Positions 43,035 through 52,004 of a stretch of 64,000 bases of DNA are shown piece after piece. The notes under the pieces are model-generated. The model made no database searches. It had not been told where the DNA came from and saw only the letters and a program-made list of their open reading frames with translations. Source of the DNA: an uncultured Coriobacteriia bacterium. Its GTDB lineage: Bacteria > Actinomycetota > Coriobacteriia > Coriobacteriales > QAMH01. Position 1 is the first letter of the stretch; each line of letters starts with the position of its first letter. Where the stretch lies: positions 97,936 through 161,935 of the forward strand of contig CAUHSG010000002.1 of NCBI GenBank assembly GCA_959608885.1, in the 5' to 3' direction. A program made the translations under genes and the position numbers.

Positions 43035-44828
43035 CTACTCGGGCTTCTCCTCGATCGTAATGGTCTCCTCGACCTTCTTTCCCTCGGCCTCGGCGCTGCG
43101 CGTGAGCGTCTTGCCGTGAGCGTCGGCAGTGACGTTCTCCTTGAAGGTGATGGGCTCCTTCTCGTCGACTTCCTTGGCCTCGTTTGGATGGATGGGTGTG
43201 TCGACGGGCATGTTGACGCCCTTGAGCGGAATGCCGCCCTCGAGCACGGCGTCCAGATGACGATCGACGAGCTCCTCATCCATATAGTGATCAAACTCGT
43301 GCTGGATGGCCTGCGAGGGCTCCTTGCTCAGCAGCGAGACGATGACGATTGCCAGGCAGCTCAGGATGAACGCGGGCAGCAACTCGTAGATGCCGAAGAT
43401 GCCGCCGAGCGGCTTGATGAGGTTGTGCCAAACGATGACTGTGACGGCTCCTGTGAGCATGCCGGCGATAGCGCCCGACTTGGTGGTGCGCTTCCAATAC
43501 AGGCTGAAGAGCGTGAGGGGTCCGAAGGAGGCACCCAGACCCGCCCAGGCATACGAGACGACGGTGAAGATGACCGAGTTCTCATCCCAGGCCACCGCGA
43601 TGCCGAAGAGCAGGACGCAGGCGAGCGTGATGCGGCTCACGATGAGCACCTGATTATCGGTGGCATCCTTCTTGAAGACGCCGCGGAAGATGTTCTCGGC
43701 GACCGAGGAGCCGGTGATGAGCAGATAGGACGACGCGCTCGACATGGACGCGGCCAAAATGCCCGAGACGACCAGGCCACAGAGGAAGCCGGGGAGCATG
43801 ACCTGTGACAAGAAGATGAAGATGCTCTCGGCACCGGAGTGCGTGAGGTATTGGGCGGGGAAGAGGTAGCGACCGATGAGGCCGATCATAATCGCGCAGA
43901 ACATCGAGACGACGACCCAGACGATGGCGATGCGACGCGAGGTCTTGATCTCGCTATCATTACGGATGCCCATGAAGCGCACGAGCACCTGTGGCATGCC
44001 GAAGTAACCCAGACCCCAGCTCATGGTGGAGATGATGGTGAGTAGGCCGTATTCCGCCGGGATGCCGAAGATGGGCGCGCCGCCAAGGGTGTACTGCACG
44101 CCATCAGCGTTGACTTCGGGAACGGCGGTCTGGACCATCGAGAGGTAGCCGGGAATGTCGCTTAGGAACGCGGCCGTGTTCTCGACGCCGCCTGCCATTG
44201 CGATTGACCCGACGATGACGACCACGAGCGCGAAGAACATGAGGCAGCCCTGCACGAAGTCGGTTGCCACGACGGAGAGGTAGCCGCCAACCATCGTGTA
44301 CAGGAATACGATGATGGCACCGAAGACCATCATGAGGGAGTAATCCATGCCGAACAGCGTGTTGAAGAGTTTGCCGCAGGTGACGAAGCAGCTACCCGTG
44401 TAGACGCAGAAGAAGACGAGGATGATGACGGCGGCAATCGTGCTCACGATGTTCTTGTCATCGTGGAAGCGGTTGGAGTAGAAACCCGGTAGCGTGATGG
44501 AATCCCCCGCCTTCTCGGAGTAGCGACGCAGCCGTCTGGCGACGAGTAGCCAGTTGAGGTAGGTGCCGATGGCCAGGCCGATACACGTCCAACCGGCATC
44601 GGCGGCGCCGGTGAAGTATGCGAGACCGGGCAGGCCCATGAGCAGGTAGCCGGACATGTCGGACGCTTCTGCCGAAAGCGCCGTGAACCACGGGCCGACC
44701 TTGCGCCCACCGAGGAAGTATTCGGAAGACGACTTGTTCGAGCGCCTGGCATATGAAAAACCGATGATGAGCACCACCATGAAGTAGATCAAGATGGCGA
44801 TGATAACTGCGTAATCTCCTGTATTCAT
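43035..44828 (-). CDS. putP: sodium/solute symporter (PutP-like)
   Basis: A 597-residue SSS-family symporter of the proline type, with about 13 membrane helices. The motifs GFSYARRSNKSSSEYFLGGR and GLGYFGMPQVLVRFMGI fit Na+/proline transporters. The last ~85 residues are an acidic/charged cytoplasmic tail longer than in E. coli PutP (502 aa). It is placed between argG and argH but on the other strand; proline or a related substrate is likely. Confidence 0.85.
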   Translation of the reverse strand: MNTGDYAVIIAILIYFMVVLIIGFSYARRSNKSSSEYFLGGRKVGPWFTALSAEASDMSGYLLMGLPGLAYFTGAADAGWTCIGLAIGTYLNWLLVARRLRRYSEKAGDSITLPGFYSNRFHDDKNIVSTIAAVIILVFFCVYTGSCFVTCGKLFNTLFGMDYSLMMVFGAIIVFLYTMVGGYLSVVATDFVQGCLMFFALVVVIVGSIAMAGGVENTAAFLSDIPGYLSMVQTAVPEVNADGVQYTLGGAPIFGIPAEYGLLTIISTMSWGLGYFGMPQVLVRFMGIRNDSEIKTSRRIAIVWVVVSMFCAIMIGLIGRYLFPAQYLTHSGAESIFIFLSQVMLPGFLCGLVVSGILAASMSSASSYLLITGSSVAENIFRGVFKKDATDNQVLIVSRITLACVLLFGIAVAWDENSVIFTVVSYAWAGLGASFGPLTLFSLYWKRTTKSGAIAGMLTGAVTVIVWHNLIKPLGGIFGIYELLPAFILSCLAIVIVSLLSKEPSQAIQHEFDHYMDEELVDRHLDAVLEGGIPLKGVNMPVDTPIHPNEAKEVDEKEPITFKENVTADAHGKTLTRSAEAEGKKVEETITIEEKPE

Positions 44829-44863
44829 GAAAACCTCTCGTCCATAAAGCCTAATGGCGCACT

Positions 44864-44887
44864 ATTATAACTTTAGTACAGTAAAGT
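44864..44887 (-). promoter_or_regulatory. putP promoter -10 box with palindrome next to it
   Basis: On the minus strand, TATAAT (complement of 44864-44869) is a perfect -10 box. Directly upstream lies ACTTTA...TAAAGT (44870-44887), an interrupted palindrome in the spacer, a typical operator site. TTTCAC 16 nt further up could be a weak -35. Confidence 0.45.
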
Positions 44888-45005
44888 GAAAGCCTTTTTC
44901 CGCCGAGCAACGGTTGGGCGGGACATCACCGGCTGCTGCTCGTCAACGCTGCATCTTTTGATATATTGTCTGCTTGACCACGATATAGACGGCATGGAGT
45001 TCACA

Positions 45006-46442
45006 ATGCACGAGACATCATCGACAAACGAAAGCACGCATATGAACGAGGCGCTCTGGGGTGGACGCTTCGAGGACTCACCTACCGAGTTCACGCAGGC
45101 CTTTGGTGCTTCCCTGCCCGTTGACCAGCGCATGTGGGAGTCCGATATCGAGGGATCGAAGGCACATGCGTTGATGCTCGCCCGCCAGGGCGTGATTTCG
45201 GAAGAAGATGCCAATGCCATTCGCGCGGGGCTTGATGCGATCTTCGCGCAGATAGAGAGTGGTGACTTCGATTTCGACATAAACGACGAGGACATCCACA
45301 TGTCCATCGAGCGCAACTTGACCGAGGCGATTGGTGCCGCGGGAGGGCGTCTGCATACGGGCCGCAGCCGTAACGACCAGGTCGCGACCGATGCGCGCCA
45401 TCATGTCAAGAAGCTCGCGGATGGCCTTGCGCATCAGGTGCTCGACTTGCGCGGTGCCCTGCTCGACCTCGCGCAGGACAACTTCGGTGTTGTCATGCCG
45501 GGCTACACGCATATGCAGAAGGCCCAGCCCGTGCTCTTCTCGCATCACGTGCTTGCGTATTATTGGATGTTCGCGCGCGACTTCGAGCGCCTACGTGCGG
45601 CCTATCGGAGTGCCGATGTGCTGCCGCTGGGCAGTGCGGCGCTGGCTGGCACGACCTATCCGCTCGACCGACACTTTGTGGCAGACGAGCTCGGCTTTGC
45701 CGCCGTGGCGGAAAACAGCATGGACGCCGTGAGCGACCGCGATTTTCTGCTCGACCTCTCCTACGCCTGCTCGGTTGCCATGATGCATCTGTCGCGCCTG
45801 TGCGAGGAGCTCATCTACTGGTCGAGTAACGAGTTCGGCTTCATCCGGCTGTCCGATGCCTACTCGACGGGGTCGTCGATCATGCCCCAGAAGAAGAATC
45901 CCGACTTCGCCGAGCTCATCCGCGGCAAGACCGGGCGCGTGTACGGCGACCTCATGGCATTGCTCACGACCATGAAGGGTCTGCCGCTGGCCTATAACAA
46001 GGACATGCAGGAGGACAAGGAGGGCGTCTTCGACGCGGTCGATACGCTCGGAAGCTCGCTCGTCGTGATGACGGGCATGATTCGCACCCTGAAAGTCAAC
46101 GAGGATGTCATGCGTGCCGGGGCACTCGGTGGTTTCATGGCCGCCACCGATCTGGCCGACTACCTTGTCGGGACTGGTGTGCCGTTTCGCGAGGCACATG
46201 CCATCGTGGGCAGGCTCGTACTCGAATGCGAGAAGCAGGGGAGGACCTTGCAGGATCTGAGTGCCGAAGAGCTGGCCGAAATCGACGAACATTTCGCCGC
46301 CGACGCGCTCGATGCGGTCGACATCGACAAGGTCGTCGAACGCCGCACGACCTATGGCGCGACTGGTCACGAGGCCGTCAAGGTTCAGCTCGAGCACGCA
46401 CACGAGAGTCTTGCGGCTGACACGCAAGCGATGGCGGGCTAG
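45006..46442 (+). CDS. argH: argininosuccinate lyase
   Basis: A 478-residue fumarase-superfamily lyase making arginine and fumarate. The signature loop is GSSIMPQKKNP. ATG 45006 is chosen with GGAG just upstream (ATGGAGTTCACA); the frame is open to 44886. It is separated from the rest of the arg genes by the divergent symporter and starts its own transcript, continuing into the U32 gene 3 nt later. Confidence 0.95.
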   Translation: MHETSSTNESTHMNEALWGGRFEDSPTEFTQAFGASLPVDQRMWESDIEGSKAHALMLARQGVISEEDANAIRAGLDAIFAQIESGDFDFDINDEDIHMSIERNLTEAIGAAGGRLHTGRSRNDQVATDARHHVKKLADGLAHQVLDLRGALLDLAQDNFGVVMPGYTHMQKAQPVLFSHHVLAYYWMFARDFERLRAAYRSADVLPLGSAALAGTTYPLDRHFVADELGFAAVAENSMDAVSDRDFLLDLSYACSVAMMHLSRLCEELIYWSSNEFGFIRLSDAYSTGSSIMPQKKNPDFAELIRGKTGRVYGDLMALLTTMKGLPLAYNKDMQEDKEGVFDAVDTLGSSLVVMTGMIRTLKVNEDVMRAGALGGFMAATDLADYLVGTGVPFREAHAIVGRLVLECEKQGRTLQDLSAEELAEIDEHFAADALDAVDIDKVVERRTTYGATGHEAVKVQLEHAHESLAADTQAMAG

Positions 46443-46445
46443 GCG

Positions 46446-48605
46446 ATGAGAAAGCCTGAACTGCTCGCCCCTGCGGGTAATCGCGAGGCGTTCGAGGCGG
46501 CGCTTGCCGCCGGTGCCGATGCCATCTATCTGGGTGCCGGCTCGTTCAACGCACGTCGCAATGCCGACAACTTCGCCATCGACGACGTGCGTGCGGCGTG
46601 TCGTGACGCTCATCTGCGTGGCGCCCGCGTCTATCTTACGGCCAACACGCTTGTGTTTCCCGGCGAGATGGACGATGCTCTCGCGATGGTCGCGGATGCC
46701 GTCGAAGTCGGAATCGATGCCGCCATCGTGCAGGATGTCGGCCTCATGTCCGTGCTGCGCCGCGAGCTGCCCGAACTCGAATTGCATGCGTCCACTCAGC
46801 TCAACGTACGTGGCAAGCGCGGTATCGAGCTTGCCACGCGCCTGGGCTGCTCGCGCGTCACGCTTGCCCGCGAGCTTTCCATCGAAAAGATAGCCGAACT
46901 TGCCACGCTTGGCATCGACCTCGAGGTATTCGCTCACGGCGCGCTTTGCATTTGCCAGTCGGGGCAGTGTCTGCTTTCCTCGCTCATCGGCGGACGTAGT
47001 GCCAATCGCGGTCTGTGCGCCCAGCCGTGCCGTCTGCCCTACAAACTTGTCGATGAAGACGGCAAGAAGCTTGCGCAGGAAGGGCAATACCTGCTGAGCC
47101 CGCGTGACTTGTGCGGCATCGAGATGATTGACCGGCTCATCGAAGCCGATGTCGCGTCTCTCAAGATCGAGGGACGCATGAAGTCTCCCGAGTACGTCTC
47201 GACGGTTACGGCGACTTATCGCGATGCCATTGACCGGGCGTGGGAGGATGTCGCTTCCTATGAGGCAGATCCCGATGCCAAGGATATCCTTGCCGAGGCG
47301 TTCAACCGTGGGTTTACGCAAGGCTACCTTGCCGGTGAACGTGGAAACGACATGATGGGCTACAAGCGCCCCAACAATCGCGGCGTGCCCGTCGGACGCG
47401 TTACGGGGTATTCCGCCGGCAAGGTGAAGCTCGCCGCGAACGCCGATATCGCGGTGGGCGACCTGCTCGAGTTCTGGACCTCGAAGGGACGCGTCACCTA
47501 CACGGTCGAGCCGTCCGATACCCTCAAGGGCGAGACGAAGTACCTGGGTGTGCGTGAGCCGGTATCCGTTGGCGACCGCGTGTTTCGCGTGCGCTCGGCC
47601 AAACTTGCCGCCGATGCGCAGGAGCGCACCGAGACGGGGATGAAGATCCCGGTCTCGATTGACGTGCGCATGAGGAAGGGAGAGCAGCTCGAAATCGTCG
47701 TACACGATGACGCGGGGCACGAGGCGCGTGCGCAGGGCCCGGCCGTCGAGGCGGCCCGCACCAAGGCGGTCACGCGCGAGGATGTCATCGATCATGTGGG
47801 AAGACTTGGTGCGACGCCCTTCAGCTGCGAGAGCTGGGATATCATGCTTGACGAGGGAGTCGGCATCGGGTTTTCGACGCTGCACAAGACGCGAGCTGCC
47901 GCACTCGAGGCGTTCGAGGGGGCATTGCTCGATGCAAACGCCAAGCCGGCTTTGCGGGCCGGATCCGTCGATATCACGCGCGTCTCGGATCACTCGGCTA
48001 TGGCACCCTTCGCGACTGCCGTCAATTTTTATGATACGAACATCGCCTGCTCGCTGGAGCAATTCGAACCGGGATGTTCCATCGGACCGCGCATGTACGC
48101 TACCAACATCGAGGCTATCCGCACTTGGGCCGCGCTCGGCGCGAGCTTCGCCTGGCTCTCGCCCGAGCTCACGCTTCACCAGATGAAGCTGCTCGCCGAC
48201 GAATCGCCACTTCCCCTGGGTGCTGTCGTCATCGGTCGTCAGGAACTCATGGTGAGCGATCACTGCTTCCTCATGGCCGAGGGTCCCTGCGATGAACACT
48301 GCGGTACCTGCGAGCGCCGCCAGGGTGCAGCGCGGTTCCTCGAAGACCGCAAGGGCTATCGCTTTCCCGTGGCGACGGACCTGCATGGATGCGGGCACAT
48401 CTACAACGCCGTACCGCTCGACGTCGCGCATGCCATCGGCGATATGCTGCGTGCCGGTGTACGCGGATTCGCCGTTGATGCCACGCTCATGGGCGAAGGC
48501 GAGACGGAGCATGCGCTCAATCGCGTGCGCAGCGGATTGAACGGCACGAAGGTTGTCAAGCTGCCCGATACCACCACGGGACATCTCTTCCGGCCCGTCG
48601 AGTAG
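46446..48605 (+). CDS. U32 family peptidase / RlhA-like 23S rRNA hydroxylation protein
   Basis: A 719-residue peptidase family U32 protein. N-terminal ELLAPAGN and the TIM-barrel strands, FAHGALCICQSGQC, GLCAQPCRLPY (Cys-rich cluster region), and a further Cys cluster near the C-terminus (CDEHCGTCERR) fit the long YdcP/RlhA-type rather than the short UbiU/UbiV. The likely role is hydroxylation of 23S rRNA or a similar tRNA/rRNA modification. It begins 3 nt after argH. Confidence 0.8.
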   Translation: MRKPELLAPAGNREAFEAALAAGADAIYLGAGSFNARRNADNFAIDDVRAACRDAHLRGARVYLTANTLVFPGEMDDALAMVADAVEVGIDAAIVQDVGLMSVLRRELPELELHASTQLNVRGKRGIELATRLGCSRVTLARELSIEKIAELATLGIDLEVFAHGALCICQSGQCLLSSLIGGRSANRGLCAQPCRLPYKLVDEDGKKLAQEGQYLLSPRDLCGIEMIDRLIEADVASLKIEGRMKSPEYVSTVTATYRDAIDRAWEDVASYEADPDAKDILAEAFNRGFTQGYLAGERGNDMMGYKRPNNRGVPVGRVTGYSAGKVKLAANADIAVGDLLEFWTSKGRVTYTVEPSDTLKGETKYLGVREPVSVGDRVFRVRSAKLAADAQERTETGMKIPVSIDVRMRKGEQLEIVVHDDAGHEARAQGPAVEAARTKAVTREDVIDHVGRLGATPFSCESWDIMLDEGVGIGFSTLHKTRAAALEAFEGALLDANAKPALRAGSVDITRVSDHSAMAPFATAVNFYDTNIACSLEQFEPGCSIGPRMYATNIEAIRTWAALGASFAWLSPELTLHQMKLLADESPLPLGAVVIGRQELMVSDHCFLMAEGPCDEHCGTCERRQGAARFLEDRKGYRFPVATDLHGCGHIYNAVPLDVAHAIGDMLRAGVRGFAVDATLMGEGETEHALNRVRSGLNGTKVVKLPDTTTGHLFRPVE

Positions 48606-48667
48606 ACGCAGAGTCCGTTGCGGGGTTCATCTGCTAAGATAACGGATTTAAACGATAAGAAAGTCTC

Positions 48668-49897
48668 GTGAAAGGCAAGATCGTGCTTTCGAGCGAAGAA
48701 CAACTTCACATCATCCAATCGGGCGTCGCGGGTCTGACCCCACTCGAGGCCATGAAGAAGAAACTCGACCGTGGCACGCCGCTCAACATAAAGCTCGGCG
48801 TGGACCCGACGAGTCCCGACCTTCACATCGGACATGCGGTGCCCCTGCGTAAGCTGCGCCAGTTCCAGGACCTGGGCCATGAGGTCACGCTCATCATCGG
48901 CGATGGCACGGCGATGATCGGTGATCCCTCCGGTCGGGACACGACTCGCCCCCAGCTCTCCGCCGAGCAGATCGACGCGAACGCCCGCACCTACATGGAC
49001 CAGGCCATGAAGGTGCTCGATCCCGAGAAGACAAAGGTCGTGCACAATCGCGACTGGATCTTCGACCTCGACCTTGCCGGGTTGCTCGGCCTTCTCTCCA
49101 ACTTTACGGTCGCTCGCATCCTCGAACGTGATGACTTCTCCAACCGCTATCACAACCAGCAGCCCATTGCCATGCACGAGTTCATCTACCCCATCATGCA
49201 GGCGTACGACTCGGTCGTCATCAAGGCCGATGTCGAACTCGGCGGCAACGACCAACTCTTCAACCTGCTCGCCGGACGCGAGCTCATGGAGAAGAGGGGC
49301 ATGGAACCCCAGGTGTGCCTGACGTTGCCTCTGCTCGAGGGCCTCGATGGCGTGCGCAAGATGTCCAAGTCCTATGGCAACTACGTGGGCCTCACCGACG
49401 AATCTGCCGACATGTTCGGCAAGATCATGAGCATTCCCGACGAGCTCATGCCCAAGTACTACCGTCTGGCGACGGCTCTGCCCGTCGCCGAGGTCGACGA
49501 GATCGAAGCTGGTCTGACGGCCGGGGAGCTCGATCCCAACCAGTCGAAGCGCCGTCTTGCACGTGAGATCATCAAGATTTACCACGACGAGCAAGCCGCG
49601 GTTGATGCGGAGGAGCAGTTCGATCGCGTCTTCAAGGCACATGGCGTTCCCGAGGACATCGAGGTCTTCGACATCGCGCTCGAGGACGACCCCGAGAAGG
49701 GTGGCGTCTACTTGCCCAAGCTGCTCGCCGATCTCAAACTCGTCGCCTCCGGTGGCGAGGGCCGCCGCATGATCGATCAAGGTGGCGTCAAGGTGAACGG
49801 CGAGGTCGTCGGCAAGAGCACGTACCATATGCCGGCTTCCGAGCTGACTGGTGCCACGCTGCAGGTTGGCAAGCGCAAGTGGGCAAAGCTCGCATAG
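48668..49897 (+). CDS. tyrS: tyrosyl-tRNA synthetase
   Basis: A 409-residue class-I synthetase. The HIGH-type motif is DLHIGHAVPL and the KMSKS motif is VRKMSKSYGN. A C-terminal S4 RNA-binding domain (GGVKVNGEVV) is present. Start is GTG 48668. Length and motif spacing fit the TyrZ-like branch. Confidence 0.95.
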   Translation: MKGKIVLSSEEQLHIIQSGVAGLTPLEAMKKKLDRGTPLNIKLGVDPTSPDLHIGHAVPLRKLRQFQDLGHEVTLIIGDGTAMIGDPSGRDTTRPQLSAEQIDANARTYMDQAMKVLDPEKTKVVHNRDWIFDLDLAGLLGLLSNFTVARILERDDFSNRYHNQQPIAMHEFIYPIMQAYDSVVIKADVELGGNDQLFNLLAGRELMEKRGMEPQVCLTLPLLEGLDGVRKMSKSYGNYVGLTDESADMFGKIMSIPDELMPKYYRLATALPVAEVDEIEAGLTAGELDPNQSKRRLAREIIKIYHDEQAAVDAEEQFDRVFKAHGVPEDIEVFDIALEDDPEKGGVYLPKLLADLKLVASGGEGRRMIDQGGVKVNGEVVGKSTYHMPASELTGATLQVGKRKWAKLA

Positions 49898-49907
49898 GAG
49901 ATGCATT

Positions 49908-49923
49908 AGGGGCTCAGGCCCCT
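49908..49923 (+). terminator. weak terminator after tyrS
   Basis: AGGGGC pairs with GCCCCT around a TCAG loop, 10 nt after the stop. No T-tract follows. Confidence 0.35.
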
Positions 49924-49978
49924 TGGCATATGACGCATGCCATTGGAACAATGCCGCCGTTCGATGGCAAAAGTGCGC

Positions 49979-49984
49979 TATACT
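49979..49984 (+). promoter_or_regulatory. -10 box of the tRNA-Pro promoter
   Basis: TATACT, 12 nt before the tRNA-Pro gene; the -35 region is weak. Confidence 0.4.
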
Positions 49985-49996
49985 TCATCTCCGCGT

Positions 49997-50073
49997 CGGG
50001 AAGTGGCGCAGTCTGGTAGCGCGCCTGCTTTGGGAGCAGGATGTCGCAGGTTCGAATCCTGTCTTCCCGACCA
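49997..50073 (+). tRNA. tRNA-Pro (TGG)
   Basis: Acceptor CGGGAAG/CTTCCCG, D-arm with GGTAGCGC, anticodon stem CTGCT/AGCAG with loop TTTGGGA (anticodon TGG), T-arm GCAGG-TTCGAAT-CCTGT and encoded CCA at 50071-50073. Confidence 0.95.
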
Positions 50074-50101
50074 ACCTTCCTAGGTCATAAGGCGTGTGAT
50101 C

Positions 50102-50995
50102 ATGGGCGAGATTATCCTCGGCTCCCACGTGGGGATGTCAGGCAAGGACATGTTCCTCGGCTCCGTGAAGGAGGCCGAGAGCTACGGTGCAAATGCCCTC
50201 ATGGTATATACCGGCGCTCCGCAGAACACGCGTCGCAAACCTATCCCGGAACTTAACATCGAGGCTGGGCTGGAGTGCGCTAGGCAGGCTGGGATACGGG
50301 AGGTAGTCGTTCATGCACCGTATATCATCAATCTCGCTAATTCCGTGAAGTCCGACACCTTTGAGCTGGGCGTGGAGTTTCTCGCCATGGATTTGCAGAG
50401 GGCGGCCGTACTCGGTGCCAAGGTACTCGTGTTGCATCCCGGCTCGCATGTCGGCGCTGGTGCCGATGCCGGTATCGAGCAGCTTGCCAAGGGGCTTGAT
50501 CGTGTCTTGGAACAGGACGAGACCGATGTCCTTGTCGCGCTCGAGACCATGGCCGGAAAGGGCGGAGAAATCGGGAGGAGCTTCGAGGAGATCGCCGCGA
50601 TCTACGACGACGTGCGCTTTTCCGAGCGCCTGCGGGTGTGCTTCGACACGTGTCACGTCAACGATGCCGGCTACGATCTGGTCGGAAACTACGAGGGGGT
50701 CCTTGCGGACTTCGATGTACAGATTGGCCTTGCTCAAATCGCTGCTATCCATGTGAACGACAGCGCGAATCCACGTGGCTCTCACAAGGATCGTCATGCG
50801 AACATCGGTGAGGGGAGCATTGGCTTAGACACCCTGCGAAGGATTGTTCACGACGAGAGATTCACTGCGGTACCCAAGATTCTCGAGACGCCGTGGCGTT
50901 GCGAGGAAGGTTCGACGAAGAAGACGTTGCCGCCCTACAAGGAAGAGATAGCGTTGCTACGTAAACTTTCTCCAGCTTTATCCTGCGATGCGTAG
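50102..50995 (+). CDS. nfo: endonuclease IV (Nfo)
   Basis: A 297-residue AP endonuclease of the Nfo family, a zinc TIM-barrel enzyme cutting abasic sites. Visible motifs: LGSHVGMSGK, HAPYIINLAN, HPGSHVGAG, ALETMAGKGGE, CFDTCHVNDAGYD, HVNDSANPRGSHKDRHANIGEG and ILETPW, which contain the metal-binding His/Glu/Asp residues. GTG 50096 is a possible alternative start. Confidence 0.95.
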   Translation: MGEIILGSHVGMSGKDMFLGSVKEAESYGANALMVYTGAPQNTRRKPIPELNIEAGLECARQAGIREVVVHAPYIINLANSVKSDTFELGVEFLAMDLQRAAVLGAKVLVLHPGSHVGAGADAGIEQLAKGLDRVLEQDETDVLVALETMAGKGGEIGRSFEEIAAIYDDVRFSERLRVCFDTCHVNDAGYDLVGNYEGVLADFDVQIGLAQIAAIHVNDSANPRGSHKDRHANIGEGSIGLDTLRRIVHDERFTAVPKILETPWRCEEGSTKKTLPPYKEEIALLRKLSPALSCDA

Positions 50996-51004
50996 CCGTT
51001 GGGG

Positions 51005-51010
51005 TATAAT
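51005..51010 (+). promoter_or_regulatory. -10 box of the tRNA-Gly promoter
   Basis: Consensus TATAAT 11 nt before the tRNA-Gly gene. Confidence 0.55.
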
Positions 51011-51021
51011 CCGTCTACATT

Positions 51022-51095
51022 GCGGGCGTAGTTCATCGGTAGAACCTGAGCCTTCCAAGCTCATGAGGTGGGTTCGACTCCCATCGCCCGCTCCA
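51022..51095 (+). tRNA. tRNA-Gly (TCC)
   Basis: Acceptor GCGGGCG/CGCCCGC, anticodon stem TGAGC/GCTCA with loop CTTCCAA (anticodon TCC), T-arm with GGTTCGACTCC and encoded CCA at 51093-51095. Confidence 0.95.
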
Positions 51096-51151
51096 AGACC
51101 TTGTCTGCGGGCACCGTCCGGTGCCCGTTGTCATTTGGGAAAGAGGTCGCT

Positions 51152-51994
51152 ATGAAGCGCATCGTAAGTATCCAGGACATCTCCTGCGTCGGAAAGTGCT
51201 CTCTTACCGTCGCACTGCCCATCATCTCTGCCATGGGTGTCGAATGTGGCATTCTTCCCACTGCCGTGCTCTCGGTACATACCGCTTTCAAGAGCTTCAC
51301 CTTTGATGACCTGACTGATCAGATCGAGCCTGTCTCCAAGAGCTGGATTGACAATGACGTCGATTTCGACGCCGTTTATACGGGCTATCTCGGCTCTTTC
51401 GAACAGCTCGAGCTCGTGAGCCGCTTCTTCGACGAGCATAGAGGTGACAATACGCTCATCTTCGTCGATCCTGCCATGGCGGATAATGGCGCGCTCTATA
51501 AGGGCTTCACGCCCGAGTTTGCTCGCGCGATGGGTACCGTCGTTTGCTCCAAGGCCGACATCATTGACCCCAACATCACCGAGGCGGCTTTCATGTTGGG
51601 CACCGAGTACAAGGAAGATGGCACCTACGACGAGGGCTACGTGCGTGACCTTCTCCAGGGGCTTATCGCCCTTGGCCCCAAGAAGGCGGTCCTCACCGGC
51701 GTAAGCCTCGAGCCGGGACGTTGCGGTGTCTACGGACTCGACGGTCAGACCGGCGAATACTTCTCCTACTTCAACGAGCTCGTCGATGCTCGGTTCCACG
51801 GAACGGGCGACGTCTTCTCCTCCACGACGGTTGGCGCGTTGCTCAACGGCTTTAGCCTCGACAAGGCATTGGCCGTGGCGGCCGACTACACCGTCGCCTG
51901 CATCAAGGAGACCATCAGCCATCCCGATCACAATTGGTACGGTGTCGACTTCGAGACTGAGATTCCCTATCTGCTCAATCTCATCGGCAAGTAA
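51152..51994 (+). CDS. pdxY: pyridoxal/pyridoxamine kinase
   Basis: A 280-residue PfkB/ribokinase-like kinase producing pyridoxal 5'-phosphate. Motifs: ISCVGKCSLT near the N-terminus, LSVHTAF, and HGTGDVFSSTTVGALL with the catalytic Asp. ATG 51152 is chosen with AGAGG upstream. Converges with the surface-protein gene, with only 10 nt between them. Confidence 0.85.
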   Translation: MKRIVSIQDISCVGKCSLTVALPIISAMGVECGILPTAVLSVHTAFKSFTFDDLTDQIEPVSKSWIDNDVDFDAVYTGYLGSFEQLELVSRFFDEHRGDNTLIFVDPAMADNGALYKGFTPEFARAMGTVVCSKADIIDPNITEAAFMLGTEYKEDGTYDEGYVRDLLQGLIALGPKKAVLTGVSLEPGRCGVYGLDGQTGEYFSYFNELVDARFHGTGDVFSSTTVGALLNGFSLDKALAVAADYTVACIKETISHPDHNWYGVDFETEIPYLLNLIGK

Positions 51995-52004
51995 CTCCAC
52001 CTCC

